64,000 nucleotides of DNA from Gigaspora rosea (Eukaryota > Glomeromycota > Glomeromycetes > Diversisporales > Gigasporaceae): positions 94,488-158,487 of the forward strand of contig QKWP01000107.1 of the NCBI GenBank assembly GCA_003550325.1, in the 5' to 3' direction. Positions 44,376 to 56,995 of the stretch are shown piece by piece. Numbering within the stretch: position 1 is the stretch's first letter; every line of letters begins with the position of its first letter. The notes under the pieces were generated by a model, which did not search any database, was not told where the DNA came from, and saw only the letters and a list, made by a program, of their open reading frames with translations. The translations under genes and the position numbers were made by a program.

Positions 44376-45660
44376 GGTAAATTTTGAAAAACCAAGGTTT
44401 TACTAATGTGACAAGTGTATTGTTCTAAAAAATTTTAAACAGTAAACGGCGTATTTAAGTTTGTGAAATACATTATGGCTATAGTTTGTTCTACCAAGTA
44501 TTTCTAAATTAGGGTGGTTCGGAAGTTCGTTATGTTATTCTAAAGTTTGTGCGGAGTTTGAGATACGGTGGTCTATACCAGTACGATCACGTTGAATGTG
44601 TAACATGAAATGTGTATAGGGCAGGGACCCGTAAAAATTGTTTTGAGTAACGGTTTGGGTAATAGCCAAAAATGTTTTTTATTGCGATATAAAATTTATC
44701 TAATTTTAATTACAATAGTGTTTATTTTTATCATATTTATTATTCAGCCATTTATTATAATACGTACCTATGATGGCTTGGTACCTATCATATTTTTTCA
44801 TTACAGCATTATGCTTATAGATTTTCTAAGTTTTATATATAAAATTTTTAACACAAAATTTTCACGTTAGGGTTAGAATTAAGGATCGGGAAAGATTTTG
44901 GGGACGTAGAACATTTTCACTTAGAACACCCTACACCGATTAATTCATAGGTGTATTTTGCCTATGAATTTTTAAAGACACTAACGGGATATAATAAATC
45001 ACTATCATAATGTTTTTCGCACGTGAAATTAAACAAATAAATACATGGTGAATTAAAATAGATAACCAATCAAATTTGCGAATTTCTGTAATCATTCATA
45101 AATAAGAGCAAAATTTGTGACATTCGATGAAAATCGTGTCTTATTGTTTTCTAATCTTTTCACAAATTTTACGTGTCCCTGGTATAGGGATGGTTTATTT
45201 ATGCAGATGTTTCTGAAATCCTTTTTTGGTAAAAGCTATGATTCTCATTTATCCATTATTGGAGTGGGCTAAAACGGAGTGGTCTACATATGTCATTGTA
45301 TCACGTGAATGAAAATTTGCAAAGACGATCATGTGCATAAACATAGCCAATCATCGTTTCATTAAATCAAATTTCGAAATAACAAGCTTTTTTCATATCA
45401 ACCGCTTGAAAATTAATAATCTCTACTACTTGTAATTCTCTAACCGCAAAAAAAATGTAGCCTTTAAAATACTTTTGATTGGTTGCTTTCTGATCCGGGC
45501 GTTTATGTAGATCAGTTAATCGCCGCCAGAATTTAGCATTTAAAATGTCATTGATTGGTTGATTGTATATCCGGTGATTACATGTGCATGTAAGTTATTG
45601 TATAATTTATATTATTGTATGTGTGTAGTGAGTTATGGGAAGTATATATGTTATTAGTAA
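44376..45660. other. Upstream region of the kinase gene, non-coding
   Basis: The first 100 bases hold the presumed promoter of the minus-strand kinase gene; only a weak TATA-like TTAAATA (about 70 bp from the ATG) is seen. Around 44570-44610 lies an inverse partial copy of the 18.1-kb tandem repeat (TACCAGTACGATCACGT). At 45175 is another TCCCTGGTATAGGGATGG word. No gene. Confidence 0.45.
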
Positions 45661-45825
45661 CTATATTGTTGATTATGACGTATGCGTTGAGGTATAGCGA
45701 TGTGGTAATTGTGTTACAAGTAGTAGAGATTATGATGTATGCGTTGAGGTATAACGATGTAGTTATTAGTAATTATGTTATGACGTATGCATTGAGGTAT
45801 AGCGATGTAGTAATTATGCGTATAT
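45660..45825 (+). repeat. Tandem repeat, three ~50-60-bp units
   Basis: Three units each with TGACGTATGCGTTGAGGTAT or a one- to two-base variant, then AGCGATGTAGTAATT. An open frame across them exists only because the unit lacks stops. No coding meaning inferred. Confidence 0.75.
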
Positions 45826-47100
45826 GATAATTTATGACGAAATTAATTACGTAATAGTATACTCATTAGTGGGCAAAAATTTTTTGGTAATCTATCTTTC
45901 TATTTATCATTTAATTTTGAGTCTGTGCACTTTTACGTTTTTGATTGGCTACAATCGATTTTGGAAACTTCTAAACAGATATTTTGGAATTTTGGAAACT
46001 TCTAAACAGAAATTACATCATTACTGCGAACTACAGATTTTTTGTATTCTGACGACGTTTTGAATTAAGTTTTATGATATTTTGAATAATTACGATCGAT
46101 ATTTGAATTAAAGTAGTTAAAGTTACTGAATAAATGCGTATTTAAGTTCCTATTAAGGTTAAACGTTTGAAAGCCTAATTGCGTAATTACTTTAATTCAT
46201 AATTATGATATAATACATTATTCTAAAATCTATTATTTTTTTTTTTATTTAAATTTGAGTTCGTGCGCTTTAACGTTTTTGATTGGTCGTACTAGAAAAC
46301 GTAAACTGTGCATAGAAAAACTTCAGGGTTTGATGATTGGATTATGACAATTAATCTAATTCAGAGTTTGTCCGTTTATCTATCTTCTATCTATCTATAC
46401 CATCTAATTCAGAATTTGTCCGTTTAAACGTTTTTTATTGGTTATCTCAGATAAATGTGACCAGATTGTAGGAAAACAATACAAAAATGGTTTTTTGGCT
46501 AATAATAATGGCATGGTTGTTACAGAAATGTGAAAACTTAAATAAGACTTACCCATTTTGTTTATCTACCTATCTCTATATGGGTAATTCTTTTTCAAAT
46601 CCAATTAAAATGTTTGTTACGCAATATATAAAATTCGGTAATTCTAAAGGAACATATAAAAGGATTGTTTTGTGTATTGGGAAGTTAGTTTTTTAGGAAA
46701 TTAGCTTTTGGAACATAGGTTTATTCTTTTACACATGATATGTATAAACCTCTCTTCCAGTATTAATAAATACATTCATTTATAAATCTCTGAACACTTA
46801 ATAGTTGTGGCCCAGCAGCTAAATTGGTGGGCGAAGTTCTATAAAAAATTCTATTAGAGCAGAGGACTTACTTGTTGCTACAATATATAGTAAAAGTTGA
46901 AATGGTTTACATTGGAATTATTTTAAAAATTTTGTTACAATACTTACTAATTGATAATTACAATTTATAGTAAAAATTAGTTTGTATATAATTATTGTAA
47001 TTTCTATATAGTTAAGATTGTGTTAATTTGTACTGTAAAAGATTTTGTTACAAAACTTACTATTCTAGTAACCACTATAGTAGTTAAAATCAAGCTGGCT
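45826..47100. other. Non-coding stretch with a recurring 30-bp motif
   Basis: A motif like GTGCGCTTTAACGTTTTTGA followed by TTGG occurs three times (about 45920, 46257, 46408), diverged. A 25-bp direct repeat (TTTTGGAAACTTCTAAACAG) is at 45960-46010. An open frame at 46487-46696 is short and unrecognised. No gene called. Confidence 0.45.
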
Positions 47101-48538
47101 TTTATAATACAATATTTACTCAAAATAATGCGCACTTGCATGTTATTTTGAGGGGATGCACATTATTTCAAGTATGTGCATGGGCGTTATTTTGGGGTAA
47201 AGGTCTAATTTCTAAAAAATTGTGCTATATATATGTGATGCATAAAAAACCTGTATTTCTTAATTTTATATATAGCCTTTTTGATCTAAGTCGGATTTTT
47301 TGACTAAAAAATTCTTATTTCTGCTTGTTATTTGAATTCATTATTTCAGCAGATTATTAATTAGGTATTTGAAGTGTGAGTTATATTGGGAAACACATGG
47401 GTGTTATTTCGAAACCAACATGCTATTTTAAGAAAATTCAATTTTTAAAATAATGCCCGTGTGCGTTATTTTGCATAAATAAGGTATATTATTTTAGTAA
47501 CCATATAGTATGTACTAGTTTGCCTAAAATTATTATGATTTTTACTATAATTATAAAGAATTTTGTTGCAAAACTTACTTTCTATTCTAGTAATCAAAGT
47601 ATGTATTTGAAGTTGAGTTAATTTATATTAAATTATTATTATAGAACTTATTTGAGTTAGTTGCATTAGAATTAGTAAAAAAGCTTACTGTATTACTGCA
47701 GAATAGCACACATGGATATTATTTCAAAAATTATATTCTTTAAAAATAGTCTACTTGGTTTCAAAATAATGCCCATTGTCGCAGGTTAATTAATGATCTG
47801 TGTTACTAAACAACCTAACCAGAAGGCGAGCACTTAATCGCTTTGCTACAACCAATTTTGCTATATTATCCACTACTTATACGAAATTTACTACTACGAT
47901 TTTAGTTACTCAATTGTTTACTTATTAATTAAAGGGACTAATTAATTCTACAATTATATTTGTTCTGCTTATATCTATATTTTAACTTTTAACTACTATA
48001 ATTATATTATTTGATTGACATTTGATTATGAACATTAACTATACTTATTATTACTTATGTGCATTATTAAATTTTGCATTACTGATCTATGTAATCAACC
48101 TCTTATTTGATTATGTGCATCATGTGCACAAGCTATCAATTGATCGCTCACCTTTTCCTTTATTTCTATGCAAGCTTGCCATGTACTATAAATCACTATG
48201 ATACCATGCACATCCTGAAATAATGCACACCTTATATAGTATACTGTATAAATAAATATATTTCTATAACTTTAAGTGTACTGAACTACAGAAACTATTT
48301 TAGTGCCATTTTATCTTTTCTTATGTTACAATGCTAACTGTTTATCATCAAATTTTTATAGCAAATATTTGACATATAAACCAGATAATATGAATCAAAA
48401 CTCTAATTATATATGCTAGATAGAGTTAATTAATATGTAATATGGTCATTAAGTATATGAAAAATAAATTCAATATTGATAAGTAAAAAATTAAATAAAA
48501 ATTGGAATAAAAAATAGCAAATAAAAAATAAATGAGAT

Positions 48539-48872
48539 GGGTGTTACATATTAAAACAGCCCTTTTTGCAATTTTTTGAAAATCGAGTTTTTATTAGATT
48601 TATATAAATATTGGTATAATTGAATTTTTTTAATTATAAATGAAAGTCAATTTGTATAATAAAAAATCAAGATAATTGTAAAAGAAAAATACACAAGGCC
48701 ATGTAAGGCCAACATATTATGAGATAACCTGATAGTCACCTGTTATATTTAATCAATCAAAAATAAAATTTAATTAATCTCAGATTAGTCCAAAAATTAA
48801 AACAAATAATTAAACTCAATTATCTCAAAATAAAATATATATAAAAAAGGGCTGTTTTAATATGTAACACCC
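48539..48872. mobile_element. MITE with GGTGTTACATATTAAAACAG ends
   Basis: The left 29 bases and the inverse of the right 29 agree fully (GGTGTTACATATTAAAACAG then CCCTTTTT). About 334 bp, AT-rich interior, no ORF, target duplication unclear. Confidence 0.8.
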
Positions 48873-49402
48873 CAAATAATAATTAAAATAATAATAGGCT
48901 AATAAAAAAATAAATATTAAAATAGCAAATTAGTATTATTTCAGTATTGTCAAGTAGATGTTCATATGTACAGTGTGCTAAAAATGGGTATTGAGAATGA
49001 TATTAATTGCTTTTCTATTCTATTTATATAAATTAAGGTTAGATTTTTAGTCAACTACTTGTTTATTTACTGTACATATGTACCCGAAAAATTGAAGATC
49101 TATAATTTAAAAAAATTATTTGCTGCTATTATTTTCTATTTAAGGAGAAATAAAATATTTTTATACAGCATTTTCTATTTGTTGGATTATGCATTTACCA
49201 ACTATTATCTGGCATTTGAAATTTTATGATTTTTATGCACTGAGTTACACACATTATCCAAAATATTTTAAATCTGTTCTGGATTTAAAATATATCCAGA
49301 CAACATGTGAAACTGACATGCATAAAAATTTAAAATCTCAAATGCCGGTCAACAGTTATGCAAAACCAACAAATATAAATGCTATATAATCCAGTATTCA
49401 AG

Positions 49403-49605
49403 TATGAAGTACTCATAACTACAGTACAATAGTATTCTAATACTAGTAAAGCATTATTGCGCTTTACTAGCATTAGAACACTATTGTACCTTACCATTAT
49501 TTGCCATATGATTTGACTGGTCGAATTTTAAGCACCTTTGGTGCTTAAAATCGACCAATCAAATAGCATACAGCAAATAACTCAGTTATTCAGCACTTCA
49601 TGCCA
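49403..49605. mobile_element. Double-hairpin MITE
   Basis: Two hairpins in a row: TACAATAGTATTCTAATACT with its inverse (49424-49485), and ATTTGACTGGTCGAATTTTA with its inverse (49499-49578), inside a weaker outer pair (AGTATGAAGTACT / TCAGCACTTCATG). No ORF. Confidence 0.6.
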
Positions 49606-49759
49606 AATAACTATTAAATATACTGCACATGGGCGCTATTTCAAAAATCTCTTTTGTGTATAAAAACTAGTTGATTTCGAAATAGTGCACATGCACATAC
49701 TTGAAATACTACACAGATAATTGAAATACTGTACAGGTGTGCACTATTTTACAATAATA

Positions 49760-52120
49760 CAGTATTACAGACTTATATATTATTCAATAATATATAGTAT
49801 TGAGTTGGTTTTAATAATGCCTAACAAATAACAAAATAGTTTTGTCTAGATAAATAATAAAAGTGTTTTGTTAGACAACTTCAATTAGATGAATAATAAA
49901 TAATAAAACTTATAACAAATGACAATACTTATGAAGAAACTCATAGCAAATGACAAAACTCATAATAAAACTTAGTGAAAATATATATATATAAGAAAAA
50001 AATAAATAAAATTAAAGTACAATATTTTTTATTTAGAAATCACTAAAAACTGGTTAGTACTTCTGGTGTTATAAAATTTTTATTGCAAAGAAAACTGCTA
50101 AAACTATAGATAATAAATAAAACCTTTTTTGCAAAATAATGAAAGATGAAATTTCTAACAAAGATGAAACCTCAAATTTTTCTGATGAAACTTGAAACTC
50201 TAATTTGAAATAATATAACCCCTAGTGCTCTTACTAAAAAAAAATCTATACTAATAATAAAACCTTAATGTATGTTTTCTATTAAATAAAAAATAAAATT
50301 AACGTTAGCAAATTTATAGTAGTGTAATCTTATATAAGATCTTGCAAACTATAATATAAGCAAAATATTTCATAATATATTTAAAATATTTCAAAACATC
50401 AAATTTTCATAATATTTTGAAAGTAGTTTTGAAATATTTTAAAGATTGGTTTGAAATATTTCAAATCCACTTCTGAAATATTTTAGAAATATTTTAGAAC
50501 TAAAAAACCAAGCTGGATTAGTAAATCTGTAACCTGGATTGTGCATTGGACTAATATTTTTGAAATAGTTCAAAATCTTGCATAATGTATCAAAATTTAC
50601 AAATTTGTATTACACAAGATCAAATTAGATCTTTTGTTTATACTTAGATCTTCTATTTTGTTTTTTTTTCACTTTTTTGTTTTTATTTTATTTTTTGTTT
50701 TCAATTTTGTTTATTATTTATTTTTTAATTTTTTTTTATTTTATTTTTTATTTCAGTACTTTACAAAAACATCTTTGCAAGAAAATAAACAACTTTTAAA
50801 ATCTTGCAATAATACCAATTTGGCTTTGCAAGCCAACTCAAACTTCTGATACTTTGCAAGAACATACAACTAATTTCTCTAGCAATTTCTAAATTTTCAA
50901 GAATGCTTCTTTAAAGAAATAAAGATTTAGTTAGGGCTTTATTTTTTTTTTATTTGATATTTTTTGTTTTTGTTTTTTGTTTTTTTTTAATATTGTTTTA
51001 TTAATTTATTTTATTCTAGCACTTTGTAAGAACAGAACCCTTACTTTCTGGCACTTTGCAAGAATACCAACCCAGCTTTTTTAGCACTTTGCAACTTTTT
51101 TTTTTTGGCATTTGCAAAAACATTAACTCAGCTTTTATAATTTTTGAATTTGCAAAAATATAATTTCTTACTTCAGAAAAATAAAGATTTGGAGCTTTAT
51201 TTTTTTTTATTCAGTTTGTTTACATTTTTTGTTTTTTTGTTTTTTTTACTTATTTTTATTTTATTTTATTTATTCCTAACTTTTTCAACTTTATTGATAC
51301 TTTACAAGAACACCAACTTTAACTTTTCTAGTACTTTGCAAAAATATACTAGATTTCTCTAGCAATTTACAATAACACCAACACTTCTAAAAAATTTTTT
51401 ATTTTTTTTTACTTTTTACTATTTTTAGGAAGTATTTAAAAAAAGAGTGTAAAATAAAGATTATAGCAAAACAAAAGAAATAGCTAAAATGAAGATGATA
51501 GTTAAAACAAAAAATTGAAAATAATAGCTAACTGTAAAATGAGCAAAAATAAGTATATAGAGCTAGTTTTTTATATATAGTAATAGAATTAGATGCAACA
51601 AAGTGCAAAAGTAGTTTAAAATCTTTATAATAATATAAAAATAATACTGTATAATAATATAATATATAATAAAATATGTAATATTAATTAAAATATATAT
51701 TTAATAAATGTAAAATATAATATATAATAATAATAAATAAATAAATATAAAATTTTATATTAAACTGTAAAATGTTTGAAATATTGTAAAAACCTGTAAA
51801 AAAGCCTTATTATATGAATATGTATATTGTTTGTTTATTTTTTAAAAAATTTTGAAAATTTGCAAAAATTTGCAAAATATTGCAAAATATTGTAAAAACT
51901 TCTATGACCCCCAAAGAGGAATAATTAAATAAAGGTTTTATATTTTTTTATTTCACAATATTTAACAATAAATTTTAATATATTTTGAAATAAATTCTAT
52001 AATATTTTATAATAAATTTTGAAATATTCCATATCAATTATAATTATTTTGAAATATTGCAAATAATAATAATTTTTAAGTTTATATTTATATAATTCAC
52101 TAATAAATCTATAAAAATCC
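49760..52120. other. Very AT-rich stretch with degenerate tandem units
   Basis: From about 50740 to 51400, T-rich runs alternate with diverged copies of CACTTTGCAAGAACACCAAC and CTAGCAATTT at roughly 30-60-bp spacing. Around 50370-50500 many AAATATTT words cluster. Open frames in the T-rich parts give Phe/Leu strings and are not genes. Confidence 0.5.
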
Positions 52121-52122
52121 TA

Positions 52123-52639
52123 TAGTAGGGGACACTTAGAGATGGAAATGCCCCATTTTTAAATTTAAATTTTATTATTTTAAAATTATTCAAATTATTG
52201 ATTTTTGATATTTTATAATTTTCTAAATTTGATTAGTTGTATTTTCTGTAATTTAATTAGTTACTTAAAAAAAAGCCACATGACTAAAAAATAATTATAT
52301 AAATTTATATTATTACAACTTAAATTACAAGTCAATATTTATTATTAAAATATATTTTAAATTATTGTTTTGCAATTATAAATACCTATTCTTTATATTT
52401 AATAAAAAAAATTTTTTTTATATGTCCAATTTTGGGTCATTTATATAAAAAACACAGAATTTTATACTCTAACTTCTTAATAACAAATAATTTTTTTAAA
52501 AAAATTATGGCTGCTATTTTGTAGTAAATTGATTTAGCTTTAAAACAGTAGCTTCCTTTTTTTGTATCTTTTCTGTATTATAAGTGATTAGCTTTTAAAA
52601 ATTAGCCATTTTATTGCTGTCTCTAAGTGCCCCGCACTG
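52123..52639. mobile_element. Tc1-type MITE (517 bp)
   Basis: Left end TAGTAGGGGACACTTAGAGA, inverse of right end CAGTGCGGGGCACTTAGAGA, flanked by TA at both sides (52121-52122, 52640-52641). The left first base is a C-to-T change from the family CAGT start. No ORF. Confidence 0.8.
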
Positions 52640-53890
52640 TAGAAATTTATATATTTAATATAAAAAAATATAAATTATTATTATTATTTTTTTTTATGTT
52701 AAAGTTTCTGAATTGGGAATAAGTCTTTTATTCAAGTCTGTAGATCAAGGGAGCCTCTTTAGGCAACCCAACATTTGTAATATGCATGAAAATACAACTA
52801 GCTACATGTACAACTTTTGGTTGTCTAATTTAAGTAGTCAGCCTAAAGGTTCTATACTAGCTGCCATACATGCAACCCAACTAAGGGATTGCCTATTTAA
52901 ATCTTCTGGTTCTATATTCCTTTTGCCAATCCTATATAAATTATTATTAAGGCCCTTTATTTATATTTAATAATAAGAATGTTTATCTGTTTGTATATTT
53001 AGTTTTAAAAAGCCAACTATAAAAATTATAAATATGTAAATATATCATATTAGCTGATTTGTTTAAACTCAAAATCAACCAATCATGATTGAGGATTATC
53101 AAAGAAATTTCGTACTTAAAATTTATTACAGCACAAATTTTTATAAGAACGACCTTTTTAACTAACCTTGTGTTTATAATTAAATACCTGGAAAATTATG
53201 GTACTTAAATATTTAATTATAAACCAAATATGTGTTAAAAAGGTTAGTTTTTTAAAAATCTGCTTCCAAGTTTATCTTTGAAGTTGCAACCCATCATAAA
53301 CCTGTCGTTCTTCTCCTAAAACACCTGAATATTTCAACAAACGGTAAAAGCACATCTTTCTACAGCTTAGCATAGCTCTTTTATTGAGTTTTATTAGTTT
53401 TTTAACTTGTCTAGACATCAAAGAAGCTCTTTTGTTAGTTGTAATAAGTGCTTCATTTGTTAGCTTTTCAATGTCACTTAGGAACAAATTTTTGTGTAAT
53501 AGTTTATCGAAAAAAAGGCCCAAAAAAACTAAATTAGCTGATATGTATGCTATTAATACTACAAATATTTAAATATTTAAATAAGAAATATAATTAAAAT
53601 AACCCATAGTTATCATTAATTTTTATATAAATAGTGTATATAGATTAGATATTGGAACCAAATTTTAGTTCTTGAGATTTTTCAGAGATTTTGAGCATTT
53701 TTACTTAAAGTATCAAATTCTATTTACTTAATACATTTTTGAAATACATACTCTAATAATAATTACTACAAGTTATAGTTTAATTTATTCTTTAAATAAA
53801 TAAAAATAAAAATAAATATATACATACTAGCAATTTGTATCAATAGTAAACCCAATTGCAAAAGACAGATTTGTTTGTATTATTATATAC
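52640..53890. other. Stretch with two unrecognised small open frames
   Basis: An 85-codon plus-strand frame (52713-52970) and an 83-codon minus-strand frame (53272-53523, with NEALITTNKRASLMSRQVKK) are both unlike known families. Neither has promoter or splice support. A palindrome at 53152-53245 (CCTTTTTAACTAACC ... GGTTAG inverted) looks like a small MITE. I call no gene. Confidence 0.35.
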
Positions 53891-54093
53891 AGTCGCCTCT
53901 CTCTAATCCGAACCTCTCTAAACTGAACACTATTAAACTCTCTCTAAACCGAACAAAATCTCTTAGAACATTTGTAAATTTTATTATAAAGTTCAGATAA
54001 GCCATATATAACTTTTTGAAAACTGAACTTGTTCAAATTTTTACATAGTAAAAAAAAGCAGTCCCGGCAGTTCGGATTAGAAAGAGTTGACTG
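53890..54093. mobile_element. Tc1-type MITE (204 bp)
   Basis: Ends CAGTCGCCTCTCTCTAATCC and the inverse of GGATTAGAAAGAGTTGACTG, flanked by TA. The left half holds three tandem variants of CTCTCTAAACCGAAC. No ORF. Confidence 0.85.
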
Positions 54094-54095
54094 TA

Positions 54096-55500
54096 TATCT
54101 ACCTATTTTTACTTTTTATTTGCTATTTTTCTTTTTTTTTATAAAACATATTTGATATTTGATGAAGATATCAAATACTTGTTATAGCTTATAAAAAAAA
54201 CTATTGATAAAAAAAAATACTTAGCTTTATTATTAGTATTCTGCATAAAGATCTGAATTTAGTCTACAGTGGAATCTAAGTTATAAATCCAAATCTGGTC
54301 TGTCTTTAAAAAAACTTCTCTAGAACAATATTACTCTTTATATTTCTCTAAAGAATATTATCTATATTATGAACTTTTTGACCAGACAAAAAGCTAGCTT
54401 ATATTTTAGACTAGACTAAATAAATCTTAATAAAGATCTGAATTCAGTTTAGTATATAGACTGGACTAGACCCAGACTAAATTTAGATCTTTTGTGGAAT
54501 ACTATTTATATTATATAAATATAAAATAATAGGACCCAGACATTTTGTATATATGGATTTTGGCCAATTTTGATCTATTTGCTAAAAATAAAAAACTATA
54601 TTTACTTAAATAACTTTTAATCTAGTGATTAGAATTGAATAAACTTTTTTTGTTAGATATACTTTATTAAAAGCTTCATTTTAAAAAATTTATTCAAATT
54701 AAACTACAAAAATACTAAAATAATTGCCAACCCTTTTTTTTTTGCTTTACAAATTTCATAAATTTTTGCTAAAATATGTAATATATAATTTCTGTAGAAC
54801 CCCAAACAATCTATAAACAGCTAACAATTTTAAAAATCCTAATATATTAATAAAAATAGAAAAAATCTATAGAAAAATAGTCAAAAATAAGCATTAATAT
54901 TACTAAAGATAGTAAAAATCTACAAAATATAGTCAAAAATAAGCAAAAGCAAATTGTTACATATTTATATATAGCTTGGGACCTATCTCTGTACTAGATG
55001 TTTAGAGTTTTAAAATAATATGCAGGGGTATAATTTTGAATTTTAGAATAAATTAAGCTTAATTTGGGCCAAAATTTGAATTAATACCCTATATATTAAA
55101 TATACTAGTATCAACATTTTAGATAGTATTTTTACAAAATTGTTCATTCCTATAATTTTGACCAATCAAAATTTTGATTTAGATATAATATAATAATTAA
55201 AACAAATATATTTCTAGAAAAAAATTATATATAAAATTAAAGCTAAGGAAACATAATTAGAGTTAGAGTTAGAAAATATAGTAGTCTATTAGTAAAATTT
55301 TATGAGAAACATTTTTAATTAGAATGAAGTACTGTATATGGTTTTCTAATAAAATTTAAAGCTATTCTAGTTTTTGCATCACTACCTAAAAAATTTCATT
55401 ACTATTTTGTAGCCAATAAGATCTAAGATTAGATATAATATAAAAAAATACAGAAAATCAAAACAACCCAAAAAATCAGTTATAAATCAATATTTTATCT
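54096..55500. other. AT-rich stretch, nothing coding seen
   Basis: No gene and no clear inverted-repeat element. Between 54250 and 54490 a few diverged copies of a TAGACTAGACTAAAT / AGATCTGAATTYAG word occur. Around 55255 is TTAGAGTTAGAGTTAG, a TTAGGG-like run. Confidence 0.4.
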
Positions 55501-55503
55501 ATA

Positions 55504-56995
55504 CAGTCGTCTCTCTCTATAATCACCAAGTCCATCGCACCCTATTTTGGTAATTGTAAAAAGGTATGACTATAAATAAAATACTTCATTATGTTATCTA
55601 TAGGCGAAATGTGGCGTACTTACATCTAAAACTTTTGTTAATAAGCTAATGATACATGCCCACTAATTGAAAGTTGTAGAGCTCGTTGAGACGTATAAAA
55701 CAGTAGTTAGATCATTCAAATCAGTCCAGTGGATGGCGAGATATTGTCGAAAATGATTGGCTGAATATATGTAACCAATATTTGTTCACATAAGAGATTT
55801 TATATAGTCAGCCAATCATTTTTTGACAATATCTCACACTGGGTCGATTTGGATGATCTAACCACTGTTAGATGCATTTCGACAAGCTCTACAACTTTCA
55901 ATTAGTGGCATGTAGCATTAACTTAGTAAGAAAAAAGTTTTAGATGGAAGTACTCTACATTTCGGCTATAGTAATTTTCATATGTAATCTGTCACAGATT
56001 TTTATATAGTCAGCCAATCATTTTTTAATGATATCTCGCCATCCACTGGGCTAATTTGAATGATCTAACCACCGTTAGATGCGTTTCGACGAGCTTTACA
56101 ACTTTCAATTAGTGAACATGTATCGTTAACCTAGTAAGAAAAAAATTTTAGATAGAAGCACTCCACATTTTGCCTATAGGATCACTCTTCAGTTAACAGG
56201 TGGATTATCAATTTTAAATATACGTGAATATGAAAATTGGCCAATCAGTTTATATAATCTATATTTAGTTAAAAATTGGTGACTATAATGAGGGTTTTTT
56301 ATTAACAAATTTGTTAAAAAATCAAATTTCATGGTGATAGTGATTAGGGGGCATCAATAAATAATGTTATGTACCCCTTATAGTAGCGCTTGACCCCCTA
56401 CTATATAAAAAAATTTTTCAAAATCCATATATTTATATATAAAATTTTACAAAAACTTGAATATATTGTGACACAGTGATCCGATTTGGATGATTTAGTA
56501 CTATTCGATTTGTCTCAGTGAGTCGAATCCAATAATGCCAAAATCATTTTATTTGGATCACTAGATCAATAGTTAAGCACAAAAAACTATTGATTTTATA
56601 GTCATTTTATAAGAAAACATAATAACCAATAGTATTTGGTCAATAACTTTTGATCCAGTAATCCAAATAGAATGAAATTTGTACCATTCGTCCCCTCTCA
56701 CTGAGACGGATCGAATAGTAGCAAAATCATTAAATTTGGACCACTGGATCAGTTTTTAGACGATTTTTTCTAAAAAAATTGCGTTATATTTTTTTGACCC
56801 CCTACTTAAAAGGGAATTATTATATTTTGTTAAACCCCCTTCCCCCTCTTGTATAACGTTATTTCTGGATGCTCTCTTATAAGCGATTTGTAACTATAAT
56901 GAGGTTTTTTTACTATGTTTGAGTCTGTCACACAAAATCGGGTGCTTAAATAGAGGTGTGACTATATAGGATGTGACTATAGGGAGGTCTAACTG
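55504..56995. mobile_element. Tc1-type non-autonomous element with internal repeats (1.5 kb)
   Basis: Ends CAGTCGTCTCTCTCTATAAT and the inverse of ATAGGGAGGTCTAACTG, flanked by TA. Inside, a ~185-bp module occurs three times: 55600-55790 in one orientation, 55793-55975 and 55998-56185 in the other, each with CAATTAGTG...CATGT, GATCTAAC, CCAGTGGATGGCGAGATAT-like sequence and CAGCCAATCATTTT. A further element is nested at 56346-56880. No transposase frame. Confidence 0.75.
56346..56880. mobile_element. Nested palindromic element with GGGGGCATC ends
   Basis: Left AGGGGGCATCAATAAATAAT and inverse right AGAGAGCATCCAGAAATAAC share most bases, then GTTAT. The two halves pair further inward (GATCCGATTTGGATGATTTA / TAATCCAAATAGAATGAAAT; TTGACCCCCTAC / inverse). 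No ORF. Confidence 0.6.

Larger units (their letters stand above)
47118..49760. repeat. Dispersed AAATAATGCNCATGTGC motif
   Basis: About ten diverged copies of a near-palindromic word built from AAAATAATGC, a CATG- or CACATG-like centre and (G)CATTATTTT, at about 47118, 47156, 47397, 47446, 47709, 47759, 48209, 49625, 49676 and 49729. Spacing is irregular. No ORF of note. The word may be a relic of a short palindromic element family. Confidence 0.5.

Noticed and set aside
44610..44870. 86-codon plus-strand frame with membrane-like segments
   Set aside because: AT-rich hydrophobic translation of intergenic DNA, no splice or promoter support, no similarity I recognise.
50634..51362. Two membrane-like open frames rich in Phe and Leu
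   Set aside because: They come from long T runs, have no splice or promoter support, and overlap degenerate repeats.
55598..56190. A structured non-coding RNA gene
   Set aside because: The hairpin arises from three copies of a module within a TA-flanked transposon, so the transposon explains it.
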